64,000 bases of DNA from Rotaria sordida (taxonomy: Eukaryota > Rotifera > Eurotatoria > Philodinida > Philodinidae): assembly GCA_905250125.1 (NCBI GenBank), contig CAJNOL010000823.1, forward strand, positions 37,450 to 101,449. Direction: 5' to 3'. The first letter of the stretch is position 1. Every line of letters starts with the position of its first letter. The notes under the pieces were generated by a model. That model saw nothing but the letters and a program-made list of their open reading frames with translations. It was not told the DNA's origin and searched no databases. A program made the position numbers and the translations under genes. Shown one piece after another: positions 13,395-25,856 of the stretch.

Positions 13395-14060
13395 TCTATC
13401 GCCCATAAGAATTTTCGAATATGATCAATATCTATATTCCATTGATACACGTCATCTAACAATCGCTAAAGAATTACAACGACAAAAAAAAAAGTTTAAC
13501 GTATTAAAAAGTTTTCCCATTTATTATGTTAACAGTGGTGATGAATAGTTTACAGAACAATATTCCAATCTTGTGCACAGATGTGGACAAACATATTGCT
13601 CAGGATCATTTAAAAATGAGTTTATCAGAGTTTGAACAATTAAATATTTGTCAATACATCCAAATGTAATTAAAACCTTCGAACTTATATTATCAAACCG
13701 TCAAATAAAACTAGCTATATATTTATGTGAAACTGGTTGCAAAAATTCTGAACGAACGGTACTTCACAAAATGAAGCAACCTTGGACAGAAGTTACTTTT
13801 CGCAAAATTTGTGATATATTTCTGAATTTGAAAGAAACTTTCCTTTGTTCAAATAATTCATTCAAAAGTGTTGTAGAATTAAGCAATTCAACGAAACTAT
13901 CAAATGAGCAATCAAATCATAATTGACTTCTTTTAGATAATATTCGTAATAAAAAAGAAGTAGAAAATAATGGTTTCATTAAACAGTATTGTCAATTTTT
14001 AGTACGACTTTTGTGTATAGTCATCTGCTCTTGGTCAATGTTCGTTTATTTATCAAGTAA
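13395..14060 (+). pseudogene. Unidentified decayed coding sequence
   Basis: A protein-like reading persists on the plus strand but needs several frame changes and crosses stops. Readable pieces include IFEYDQYLYSIDTRHLTIAK, a short Cys/His cluster (HRCGQTYCSGSF), and a 92-codon open frame at 13648-13926 (SIHPNVIKTFELIL and LAIYLCETGCKNSERTVL). I do not recognise the family. The mixture of plausible composition and interruptions suggests a relic, possibly of a mobile element. Confidence 0.35.
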
Positions 14061-15044
14061 AATGATTAGTTAACCGTATTAAAAGTCAAGACATTATCAT
14101 GATTTTCAGTTTTTATTAAATTACTCGTTCTTTGATACTGTTCCGTCCTGAATATAAAATGATCGTTTCTGACAAAAAGAACAATGTATTCTGACGATTT
14201 TAGCCATTTATAAAAGGTCAAATCATCGTATTGTAAGTAGAATTTTTAAGCGTGTGTTTTTCTTTTTTTCAAACTTAAAATTAGAAACATCGCTTAATAA
14301 TTGATCATTCTAATTAAAATATTATACGAAATTCAAACTTGATATACAGATACAGTTCTTCTAAGTAGCCAACTCATTTATATATGTTATTATCATTATT
14401 TATCTAGTTGTTTCAATAAAACAATCATTCATCATTAATTAGAAAAAAATCTAAATATATATCTTAATTTAAACGATTTCTTTTCAGTGTCTCGTGATGT
14501 AATTGCGATAAAATTTTATTTGTAGCTCTTTATGGTGAGAGATCAGCATGTTTTTCTAAATACATGAGTACAGCTCTGCACTTTAGAATTCAATATTTAG
14601 TAACAATCGAACAGATAAAACTTTACATAACTCATTTCGTTTTGTCTACTGTCATTTTAACATTCAATTACATGTGTTGTTTTTTTATAATTGTTAATTC
14701 TTGTGAGTTATACATTTGTCAATATCTCGATATGATTTTCTCGTTTTCTGTAAAGAAAATTTTATTATAAATATTGACAACTTTCGTAAGTGCCCTTATA
14801 ATATTTTTATTTTAATACAACACAAAAATATATCTACTGTATGTTCGTCGAGTGCTTAAATTTGTTCATTAGATTTTTGAAAGTATCATAGTTTGATATT
14901 TTGACATCTATGATTACCTTAATTAAAGCAAACAAGTAATAGGACACTTGTACCAGATTCATTCATTATCTGACGCATACTCAGAACTGATCGGTTGAAA
15001 TTGTTGACTTAACCGGCGAAAAACCAGTTCGCTTAATATATCAA

Positions 15045-15105
15045 TTAAGTGTGGATGTGAATAAATTACTTCTCTTTAGTCACACTCACGTCCACACCCG
15101 TCTCA
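15045..15105. repeat. Telomere-like palindrome, weak
   Basis: AAGTGTGGATGTGAA is followed about 20 bp later by CACACTCACGTCCACACCCG. The order is G-rich arm then C-rich arm, the same order as the stronger copies further right. Confidence 0.4.
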
Positions 15106-15844
15106 ATTCATAAAAGGATCCTATCATCGATAGAAAGATAGCGCAGTTTCTATATTAAAAGGTTTCTTATTATGTAAATATTTTTACAGTTTCATAATGC
15201 TAGTAGTTGACGAGATCGTGATAAGAGAATGAAATTTATCTGATATTTTGTAATAGAAGCACGAACTGACAATTACTAGTTATTGGGATTTTATAAAGGT
15301 CAGTCAAAAGTAGTCCAGAAAAGTGCGCTCGAAATTTCGAGGTAAAAAACATTTTGTGTAGACCGAACTTAACTTCTAATAAATGGTTCACTTTTCGTGA
15401 GTATAATAAATTCATTCAAAATAATCCGAGGCTCTCATCGTGTGATGAAAAAAATATTTAAGCTGGAATTTTTGTAAAGACTGGAAATTTGTCAATTGAA
15501 AAACTTTCAGGCTCATATCTCTTGATCATTAAAACCATTGAAATCGTTAAAAACTAGCCAAATAGGATAGCTTTAATACCTCCTCCCCCCTCTCTCCAAA
15601 AAAAAGCTGTCAGCGCAATCCCTGCGGGATTAAAACGTGAAGCACGATACACCCATTGTTGCTAATTCCCTGAAAGCTTGTCTTTTTTATGTATATTCAA
15701 GCATATACCGCAAACATTCTTTATCTTACTGCATAAAACTTCAACAATGAAATACTCTCTACATAGATATCAATTATATGTTAGGTATACATAGCTTCTA
15801 ATAGTTTCTCGAAGCCGTCCGTTACTCTCTATGATGAGTTCATG

Positions 15845-15937
15845 CAGTGTGTGTCACGGTCTGTCATGGTCTCTGGACCCTGTCTATCATGGTCTGTGAT
15901 AGTCTTTGGAGCCTGTCTGTCACGATCTATGGGAGAG
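15845..15937. repeat. Short minisatellite, roughly 35-bp period
   Basis: Imperfect tandem copies of a CTGTCTATCATGGTCTGTG-like unit, with the CTGTC...GGTCT word appearing about four times in 90 bp. No function is apparent. Confidence 0.5.
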
Positions 15938-16280
15938 GAGGGGGTGGATGCAAATTCCTATCCTATATACTTCAACACTCCTTTTTAGGTCGTGTTTCAC
16001 AAAATCCGGCCAGTTTTAAGAGTTCAACTGGATCTCACCAGTAACTAACAGATCCGACAGTCCGGTTCTCAGTATGATCTAACACAAAAGCGTTAACTAA
16101 TAAATCTGTTGTAATTTGTATTGAGAGCAAAGTAGATTTATTTATAATTAAAACAAACAATTGTTCGACATAAAATTAATCAGAAATTGTTATTTCAAAA
16201 CACTAGTTTTCATTTCATTATTGATAATATAAAAATTACCATCGGATGAATTCTTTTTATCAAGTATGATTAAGATGTTG

Positions 16281-16967
16281 TTATTGAATATTTTGATCTT
16301 TAATATCTTTTCTTACATTGACTAAAAATAATTTATTATTATCCAAAGATTTCATATCATTGGATATTTTTTTAGTCTGAGACATATTCTTTTTTTGTAA
16401 AATATTTTGTTCATTTAAATCATAACTTTCAATCCATGATCGATGTTTTGAATATGTTTTATATTGATTTGAATTACTATTTGTTGATGATGACCAACTT
16501 GATAATGTATTATTAATTGTTTTGTCATAATTGTCTTCTGAAATATTATCAATAGTCAATGGTAATGGTGATGGTGTTTTAAGTTTTTCAGATCTATGAA
16601 AAAATTTCGAAAGAGATATTTGAGAATAAGATGAATCATTATTTTTGATTGATTTTGTTTTTGTTGGTTGATCAGATAAATGTATTTCACAATGTGATTC
16701 TATATTATCTGATTTACTTTTAACTGTTTCTTTGAAATTTCTATATAAACAAAAGAAAAATTATTAATCAATAAATTTTTCTACTGACGTTTTTTCATTT
16801 TGTTGATGATTAATTGTTGTTGATGGAATGTTATGAATATTTTCAATATGTCGTAGGCATATTTTATTAACTTCTGTTTCATGATGTTTTTCATTTACTG
16901 AAAATGATTTACGTTTTCTTCGTGATATACAATATATTGATAAACATCCATTCCATAGTAGAGGCAT
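16281..16967 (-). CDS. Low-complexity S/N/K-rich protein, two exons, unrecognised
   Basis: I do not recognise this protein. My model is complement(join(16281..16740,16789..16967)) with a 48-nt GT-AG intron (donor GTCAGT), 212 aa. The N-terminus, MPLLWNGCLSIYCISRRKRK, has a short hydrophobic run followed by a basic cluster, which could be a weak membrane anchor or nothing. The remainder is rich in Ser, Asn and Lys (NNTLSSWSSSTNSNSNQ) and looks disordered. In-frame splicing across a tiny intron with good consensus supports a real gene; lack of a known domain limits confidence. It runs in the same direction as the secreted-protein gene starting at 17755. Confidence 0.45.
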
Positions 16968-17161
16968 CAATATTTAATCGAATAGTGAGAGATTGAAAGG
17001 AGTTTAGTTTATTTCTCTCTTTTTTTCTTTTCTTTGATTTTAAATAAGAATGATGTAAGACAATCAACGACGAATATATTAAGCTTTTGAACGGAGAGAT
17101 CAAATAAGAAAAGGAAAGAATGTTATTGACATAGGATACGGATTCGATTTATTTTTTATTT

Positions 17162-17755
17162 TTAAAAGTAACATTTTATATACGGAAAATTTTTCTGTTC
17201 AATTTTTGATAGAAATCTATAAGTAATTGTTGTTTTATCAGGTGAACCAGACATAGTTGCTGTAGCACTAAACTTTTCTGGACGTGTTAAATCACACTCT
17301 GATGCATCTAATGTCAATGACATTTCACCAGAAATTGGTGAATCAACTCGAACTATTGAACATTGATTATCCCATCTTATAATTTCGGTATTTAACCAAT
17401 TAGTACAATTCACTATTTCAGCAAAAACATTATTACATTCTTGTGTATTTGGATCAATTAATGCTTGAAGATATGTTCCATTATTATAAGAAACTCCATA
17501 AAATATTCCACTATATTCACCTGTATATAATTGCCAATTACGATAGCCAATAATTGTTTTCGTATCTTGATCTATAACTGGTTGTATAGTATAGATTCCA
17601 GATACATGCATTGTATTGAGAAGACCATTGAAAGTAAAATTAAATGTAGTACCAATTGATGGTAACATATTTTGTGGAAAAAATACTAAAGGATCTCCAT
17701 TTATTTCAAAGATGATTGTATAGAAAAGAAACGCAGCAATGACAGAATTTTTCAT
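17162..17755 (-). CDS. Secreted protein of unknown function, single exon
   Basis: A 197-aa open frame with a clear signal peptide: the start MKNSVIAAFLFYTIIFEING has a basic residue, a hydrophobic core and a small residue near position 20. The mature part has five cysteines and sequons for N-glycosylation (NFTF, NGTY, NCTN). Its composition is that of a folded extracellular domain, with many aromatic residues and few charged runs. No family is recognised; it may be rotifer-specific. The ATG at 17755 is the first in frame and starts the signal peptide directly. The stop TAA at 17162-17164 is followed by an AT-rich stretch. Confidence 0.6.
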   Translation of the reverse strand: MKNSVIAAFLFYTIIFEINGDPLVFFPQNMLPSIGTTFNFTFNGLLNTMHVSGIYTIQPVIDQDTKTIIGYRNWQLYTGEYSGIFYGVSYNNGTYLQALIDPNTQECNNVFAEIVNCTNWLNTEIIRWDNQCSIVRVDSPISGEMSLTLDASECDLTRPEKFSATATMSGSPDKTTITYRFLSKIEQKNFPYIKCYF

Positions 17756-20700
17756 TATCGTATCTACGTATATGCAAAATGAATGTGTAATTTTTATTGA
17801 TTTGATTTTTCAGCTGTTTTACTTTTCATCATTCTAATATCAAAGACACGAAGAAACAAAAAAAGAACTATTCCATAACGCAATAAGGTACTGATAAAAC
17901 ACTATGATAAAAATATTTGTCTTTTTCTTTTTATTCAATAATCCATATTGAAGTAATGCTTTGCTTCTATAATCCTTGTGCAAATAAGATTAATTGCACG
18001 TAAACTTGAGAACGAATGTTATTCGGACATATTTTATCCAACAATTATTTACGTCACTTCGTTATTGGAGTAGATGAAAATCGATATATTCTTTGATAGC
18101 GATGGATTTCTCTCTATATCCACGTAACTATCCAACGACTACTCGATGTAGTTCGTTTTGAATTATTCTCATGTAAAGGTCAATAATGATTCTGACATAG
18201 TTTCTCAGGCTTTTATAGATATATCATAATGATAAAGCAGCTGAGTAATCATTTTTTATTATGAAAATACTTCTAAGTTTAATACAACAATGTATAATTG
18301 CCATCAATGTTATATATTAATCGTTTCGTTTGATAATAATATTTTCGAACTAGACTTTGGTGCTTATTTGATAGCAGTTAGAAATACAACTTTGATACAA
18401 TGCCCAAAAACCAAATAGTAAATTGCAAAATGATTTTTTTTTATTAGTGTGATTCGTAAAATTTATTAATAACTTTTAGATCTGAAAGACAGAATTAAAG
18501 AGAGATAGACGTAAATTCAAAAAACTCGACAACAGCAATAGGTTAGTGACCTGCAATTTTTAGCAATCCAAAGAGAAGAACATCGGACGTCTTTTTATCT
18601 GATACTTGATATAAGACAACTTGAGATCTATAGTTCGAGGCACGATTTAGGTGATTATCTTGTCATATCTGAATGTTGGGCAAACAAAATTACGTATCTA
18701 TTTGATCAAATTATATAGAATTCTATTGATTTTTAGCATATTTTATAACCTTTTTTTTGTCGATATTTCCTTGAAACGATATACCGTTTTCATGTACTAT
18801 TTTTGAATGTTTTGTGAAGATGATGGATTGTAAAATAATTTTGTCTCATATAATATCAAATAAGAAAGACGTCCAGAGGTTTTCTCTTTCGATTGCTCGA
18901 AACCGCTGATTACTAGCCGTTACTGTTATCGATTTACTAAGATTACACCTACCCTTTTTTTAATTTTGGCACGGACATAAGTAATCCAATATTCTTCTTT
19001 TTAAATACATATGTTCAACGTTGAATCTCTTATTCTTAATTGTCGATAAGGAAATTTTTTATGTCTTTTTTCTGTTTTTACGTAGAAAAAGATTTTAAAT
19101 TTTTACTTTTATAAAAATAAGATCAATCTATGACTCTTCTCGATTAAATATTGTAGTGAAAGAAGAAAACGATGATTTCCTTTAATTGATATTAATCACT
19201 GATGGAATCTTTTCCTTATTTTTTTTTGTAATAGTGCATTTAACATATGAAAAAACCTTTTTCGTTATATAAATTGAAAAAAGAAAATTGTTTTTATTTA
19301 TAAGTGGAAAACTATTTCCAAAGCACAAACTGATCAGACATTTTTTAATCAAAAATATCTGTGTAAGCAATCGTTATTGATGTACATACGATTGAAGGCG
19401 TGAAGAAAATAAATGTTAATACATTGGTAGTAATCTAGATTTACTAAAACTTCAACAATTTTAAGTTGTATATGATAGTATATAATCTATTACAATGGGT
19501 TCAACCAAATCTCCCTGAGAAAGTTGATAACCAATTAGTGTTTGGTATTTGAACTAATAGTAACCTGTATATTAAAAATTTCAGTATAAAGAAAAATGAT
19601 TTTTAACATCAATAAAAGTAATACTGATTAGTGGTAACATATGTTGAAGAAAGAATTGATATCGCACAGTATTTATTTTATGATTACTTTTATATGATAA
19701 ATTTGTAATCATATATTTGAGAGTTCACTCCTTTAAACACTGTGGTTCTAATGCCACTATTCTAACATATCATTTGCGTTTATTCTCATATTTTTCATAG
19801 CCAATAAAAACCAAAACACAGAATATGACTCGCACAAGGTCAAGTACTGGAATAATATTTGTAGTGGTTTAGCCTTTTTATCAAATGAGCAATCTCACAA
19901 AGAAAAAGGATAATGTTCCTTATTGAAAGATAAATATTATTATAAGTACTTCAAACGAATCAAGTTAATAGAGATTATAGATAATGGTTGTTTTTTTGCA
20001 CACAAACACTTAACAAACTCTAACTATTTCTAGTCGTAAGTTATTATTTATCCTTCCATTTGACAAAAGTATTATTGAATTAACGAACAAGTCATTAATA
20101 TTCATACAATCGGAGTTTTGAAATGAAAACGATATTATAAAACTTGAATAAATAATATTAGCAAGAGGTAATGGTCCGTTAAGTATGTATGCGTAAAAAA
20201 GGTATAATTGAGCAGTTGGCAAATAGGAAGCAATTTTCTATTTGCTTCCTTCCGATTGAAACGATTAATTGCGAAGATTTCGAATGAAAATCAATTCTTT
20301 TTAGTAACGTGTCGACTGTTATATGTTCGTTCAAATATTCTTTTAATATATCGAGTACTAATATTCAATAGATGATGCTTATCATAGAAATGTTTGCATT
20401 GAATGGAATGTCTGATAATTATTAAGCAAGTGTAGCACCATAACTAAATTTCGAATATATGAATATAAATGTTCTTAATTTTTATGCTTGACGTTATTGA
20501 TATCAAATATACCTATTTGGTTTGCACAAAATTTCACCTGTACATTTAGAATTATACTTTTCAAACAAATTAATGATTATAAACAGATCTGTTATCAACA
20601 ACATCAGTATATCTGTATCACAAGATACACAAATTCGAAGTAAGATACGTTGGAGAAGTAGTTTCTTTTCCAATGATACACTTCTCTGAATATAAATGAA

Positions 20701-22815
20701 ACTCTGTCTGTTTCAATATGGAGATATTTACCTAACCAATTAATTTAACTATTTACTTCAAGCTCACCAGAACATGTACTCATTCCTACGAATGCTTCAC
20801 TTGAGGGAAAAAGCAGTTGACTTAGAATCATTTTTAGTTTTTCGGTAGAGAACTATGACATCATCAAGGATAGCCGCACCAGTGAGGTTGAAGACAATCG
20901 CAAAACTAGAGATTAAGATCAAGTGCACTAAGATAACATAGTATCAGCACTTGTACTTTAAAATTTGTTCCATAAATGCTTGTTTGTATTTCCAGAATCT
21001 CAAGTAAACTCGAGTTAGCGTTGTTCTTTCTTTGCATCGAAATGAACAGTAGTATTAGGTGATGCAACTAATTTACTTCTATTCATCTAGGAGCTTCGTG
21101 GTTGTGGGTGAAAGTAAAACGAAGATACACATTCATACTCCACATTCGCACATTCACATCCTTCCAGAGAACAAACAGAATAAAGGCATCGTCATTTGTT
21201 TCGAGTCGACCTCCTTTCAGAGAAATTCAATTTGATCTCGATCTCTGATGTGAACATATTTCAAATAGCCTGTCTCCAAGAATATGTGAGAGACTTCCAA
21301 GAAGTTTTATTGTCTTTAAGCTTTCGGTTGGTCTTTGTCTGGTAAGAGCATGAAAAAATTATTTTATTAATATGATTTGGTTGACCAAATGAAATTTTGA
21401 TTTGTGTATTGCATATGATATGTATTTGTAATCAAGATAGAATCATTATGATTGATAACTATCAATAAAAATTGGAAACAATCAGTACATTTCATTTTTC
21501 AATGAGAGTAGAAAATTTTTTTAAACGATACAGACGATTTTTACCTAAAATTTTCGTCCGTTCGCAATGTTCTGATTTCTGAGAATCAAGTAAAAACGTG
21601 TCATTTTTTTCTCGAATGATCGCAATTATTTTGTTTGTCATACTTCAAAAGTCGTCGGAGATGGGAGCTCAATAAATTGAAATTGTTTATTTATTTTTAT
21701 TCTTCCGTTGTCTTTTGCTGAAGAACAACTAAAGCAAAGAGAGTTTGAGACAAGCAAAATGTAACAATATACATAGAAATATTTCATTGCACATAAAGAC
21801 GAGTGAAACAAAAAGGTTCAAGTCGCTTAGGATTATTGTTGCAAATTAATTGAGTTAAATTTCTTTCTATCGATCAATAAACATCCACAATAATGCTAAT
21901 AAATTTAAAATATATATTCATCATTTTTCTTTTGTTTGTTTCAATACCATCATATATATTACTACTATCTCTTTCGCGCGACCGAAAAATCATCATCTAT
22001 ACATGAGTAATAATATCGCTTCAAAAGAAAAACTGTCTAACAGTTTCTGTTGGCACTTGCTTGATCATTCTTCGTTCAATGTGTAGAAGTGGTAATGATT
22101 GAAATATATCGATCAAATATTTATATCATTGAAAAAAAATTGTCAATAATTCATATTATATTGTTTCATATCTGAACATGTTGTTGATGATCGGCAAATT
22201 TTACTGTTAGACCAAGTAAGTAATGAAAAGAATAAAATGACAAAATACTAGTCTCGATTAAATCAAAGTTGAAAGTTGGGAATAGATGTAAGCAATATCG
22301 GTTTTTTTTTCTTTTGTTACAACACACATGTGGTGACTCATGTTTCCATGACGCGCAAGAAAAAACAAAAAAACAACATTCACCATTCAATGACATAAGG
22401 AATGACGTTTGAGTTTAATGCAGACAAATTACATTAGTAGAATACGTTTTTCAACTTTCTCGTTCCACTCAACCCAATTAAAATTAGAAAGAATCATGTA
22501 GAATAATCGAGTTACATTTTTTAAAATCAATTTCACAGTTTTAAACTATAAATATCACTTAATATACAGTTATTTTTTACTTCTCCATCGTCAGTCAAAT
22601 AATAGTTCTTCTCGTTCTGTTGAAAACTCTGTTCGTATTTATTGCGTAAGTGTAAATGTAATCACCATCACATATATATAGACACTATTGATTAAAAAAA
22701 TGTTTTCTTTTTTCATAACGACAAAATAGATGAGGAAGCATACGTCGTATTTGTTATAGTTTTGTTATTGTTAACTCTATCAACGTGTGTCACAATTCGT
22801 TGCTAATTCAATAAG

Positions 22816-22838
22816 TATATATATATATATATATATCA
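22816..22838. repeat. (TA)n microsatellite
   Basis: An uninterrupted TA dinucleotide run of about 11 copies. A second, shorter TA run lies near 42439-42452. Confidence 0.9.
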
Positions 22839-22913
22839 GATTACGTCGATGACGCATTAACATCAATTCATATATTTATATACAGAAAAAAACAATAGTT
22901 CAAGTCAAGGTAG

Positions 22914-22920
22914 TATAAAA
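22914..22920 (+). promoter_or_regulatory. Possible TATA box for the calpain-like gene
   Basis: TATAAAA lies about 245 bp upstream of the calpain-like ATG at 23165. The sequence match is direct; its use as a promoter is inference, and TATA words are common in DNA this AT-rich. Confidence 0.25.
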
Positions 22921-23164
22921 GACAAAAGAATATTGTAGTGTTCGTATTTGTTTTTGTTTTGCTTATTTCAAAATTGTTGTCCTTTCCAAGAATGTCTACA
23001 ATGATAGTAATCATAACTACGAATCTCTACTTTACAATGTGATAACGATAAATCTTTGATGTAGTTTGATAAGAACGAATAGAAACATTATTATATATAG
23101 TTTTTTTATCTTGCCACGTTTTTTTATATTTGTTGGTTGTTTGTACTCGTTTATTTTTCTTCAA

Positions 23165-25015
23165 ATGTCTACTAATGTGTGGCCATCAAATCGTGAACCA
23201 TATCATGGTGATATTGTCCAAGGTAGATTGGGAAATTGTTTTCTTATTGCTTCACTTCAAGCATTAGCTTCTTGCCAACCTCAATTACTGAAATCGATTA
23301 TTTCTCTTTCACCACTCACATGTTCTTTTTATCGACAAGGTCAACGTGTTGAAATACCAGTAATAATGGAATCATTAACAAATGAGTATCAATATTGTCG
23401 TTCAACTGTCACAGATGTTCAATGGCCTTACATTATCGAACAAGCCTATGCTCAATTTTATGGAGGTCGATATGAAAATTTAGCCGGTGGAAATACATCG
23501 GAAGCATTATATGATTTATTAGGAAAACCTGTTGAAGAATTCGAACCAACTGATCATGGAGTATGGGAGAAAATTGAAAAAGGATTAGCTGAAAAAAATG
23601 CATTGATTACTTGTGGAGCTGTTGTGACAAATGATGCAACAGCAGCTAATAACTCTAATGGACTAGTAATTAACCATGCTTATTCAATTTTGGCTACTTT
23701 TGTGTATCAACAAACACGAGAAAAATATGTTCTTATACATAATCCTCATGGCATTAATCATATACTTAAAGAAAATAGTCGTGCACGAAATGTAAGAGAA
23801 AATCTAAATAAAAACACTTTCTATACGTTATTTTTATTATTATTTGTCTAGGCGTTTTTTACATTGATTTCCAAGAGTCATCCATTGTGGTCGAATACAT
23901 CAGGAACTCAACTACTTTCATGGCCTGAACTTCAACGAACTTGTAATCGTATTCAAATTTGCCATTTAAATGTAGAATCTCGGCAGTTGTTGTCTGGTGA
24001 CTGGTCAATAATGACTAGTGGTGGTTGTTCAAATTTTCCAACCTTTTATCGAAATCCATTCATTCTCTTTCCTCTTTCGTATTCAAAAAAAACTATACTT
24101 GTTCTGGGACATACAATTGATCAACGACATGAACGAACAGAAACAGATGTTAAACTTAACTATGCACAATTAGGTATAACGATAGTTGAACTTAAATTCC
24201 ATACGATACCTGTTAATGATAACTATGAAATAATTTGTCAATCGAAATTTTGGAATAAACGAGAAGTAGCTGTTACTATTGATATTGAAGCTAAACAAGG
24301 AAAACAATATGCAGTTGTCCTATCGACTTATTATCCAAATATCAATACTTCGTTTTGGTTACAAGTTTTTTCTAAACAACTATTATCAACAATAGAATTA
24401 CGTACGTGGATCAATGTATTTCAACAAACTGTTCAAACTATTCATGGAGAATGGCATCGAGAAAATGCTGGTGGAAGACGAACTAAATCAACATCATTAA
24501 CATTTTACAAGAATCCTGCATATCTTCTTACGCTTTCAAATGCATCTCGTGTTCGATTAATTCTTCATCAATCATTTCCAACAGTTGTTCCACTTGCTCA
24601 ATATTATCCCATTGGTATCTATGTTCTTTCGACTACAAATAATGAGGAGCCAGCATTTGTACGTGCTAGATCAATTTCAAGATTAGTTCACTTAAATTCA
24701 GAAGAAGAATATTATGTTGTGCCTACTTGTTTCGAAGCAAATTCATTCGGAAAATTCGAACTTAATGTTCTTTGCGATGTACCATTTACACTTGATCCGA
24801 CAGAAAGAAAGTTACCTACACCACCTCCTATAGAGAATGAAACATCTGCTCAAACCAATACAACAAAAACGATGGTATCAACAGCACGAAAATCAATGAC
24901 AACAACAGCAACTACAAGAACAACAGGAACAAAAGAAGCACCGAAAAAACGAAATCCGTCCTTAGCTACGGCTCGTTTGTCAACACTGATCGATGAATAT
25001 TCCAAGAGAACATAA
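23165..25015 (+). CDS. Calpain-like cysteine protease (PalB/calpain-7 type), two exons
   Basis: Papain-fold cysteine protease, probably cytosolic. Exons are join(23165..23791,23852..25015), a 60-nt GT-AG intron in phase 0, 596 aa. The catalytic domain starts almost at the N-terminus. C25 lies in DIVQGRLGNCFLIAS (family consensus QGxLGDCW), H171 in GLVINHAYSI and N193 in IHNPHG (usually NPWG), so the triad is complete. Two beta-sandwich-like modules follow, each opening with a similar phrase (SGDWSIMTSGGCSNFPTFYR and HGEWHRENAGGRRTKSTSLT), the arrangement of calpain-7/PalB. No N-terminal MIT domain and no EF-hand domain are visible. The tail is Thr- and Lys-rich. An AATAAA follows the stop at 25070. 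I take the ATG at 23165 because the frame has none further upstream. Confidence 0.8.
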
Positions 25016-25069
25016 TTGAACAGATAAATTATTTATACATTCTACATATATGTTTATGCAATAACTTTT

Positions 25070-25075
25070 AATAAA
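25070..25075 (+). terminator. Polyadenylation signal AATAAA
   Basis: Lies 55 bp after the calpain-like stop codon, the right distance and strand for its 3' end. Confidence 0.5.
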
Positions 25076-25389
25076 CTGTTTCTATGATGAGAATGATTAA
25101 CTATATTTTTATTTGAAAATCTTCTTAAAAATATTATAATCAACTGTTGATGTTATACAGTTGAAATCAATTGATTATTAATTTTTTTCAAAAACTTTTT
25201 AATCATGAATAAATAATTCAACGTCGGCATATACATAGTTTCAATGTGTGCGACAAGAAAAAAAATTTTGCTCTCAATACATCGTATAGTTCATTTGTTA
25301 ATCAAATGAATCAATCTATTAACTATATACAAGTTATTTATTAATGGTTTCTTTAACATATAACAATCGCTATGGATAATTAGGGGTGC

Positions 25390-25445
25390 ACCAGTGCCAG
25401 TAACTGGGTCCCAGTCGAACTGGACACTCGGTCGGACTGGATACT
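25390..25445. repeat. Short CCAGTC/GACTGG palindromic cluster
   Basis: Contains AACTGGGTCCCAGTCG and the further words AACTGGACACTCGGTCGGACTGG. A comparable cluster of self-complementary words occurs around 780-840. Origin unknown. Confidence 0.4.
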
Positions 25446-25856
25446 TAGTCATTTGATGTTTATTCCGCTAATCGAACAGTACTTCCCTCTTTTCTAATAT
25501 ATTGCGATGTATTGTTTCTCAAGTTGATAAAATACTGATATAAGCAATAATATTGAATTGATTGACTATTCTTATATATCTATGTGCCAATCGTTATAGC
25601 ATAAAATATTATTAATATTTTTCAGCAGTATCAATAATTTGCATCATACGATGAGAATATTTTATAACACAGTAAAATGAAGAAAGTGGTAACTGATGTT
25701 TTTGATAGCTGATAATTATTTTTGAAACTCAGCTTCTAAGTTTCTTTTTTGTGAAACTTGCATATTCTTCGAAGAAAATGGGGAGCGTAAGTTTTAAGAC
25801 GAGGTTTTTGCAGTGCCTCTTCGACTGCGTTACAGCCCATTACAACCAGATATCCA

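Larger units (their letters stand above)
12000..16280. other. Intergenic region with degraded sequence and one minisatellite
   Basis: No intact gene is recognised. It contains a gene-like relic (13395-14060), a G-then-C telomere-like palindrome (15045-15105) and a short minisatellite (15845-15937). The rest is AT-rich and featureless to my eye. Confidence 0.5.
17756..23164. other. Gene desert, 5.4 kb
   Basis: Only short open frames with no family resemblance occur here. I note a weak G/C-rich telomere-like patch at 21105-21160, a (TA)n tract at 22816-22838 and a TATA-like box at 22914. Otherwise I see nothing definable. Confidence 0.5.
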
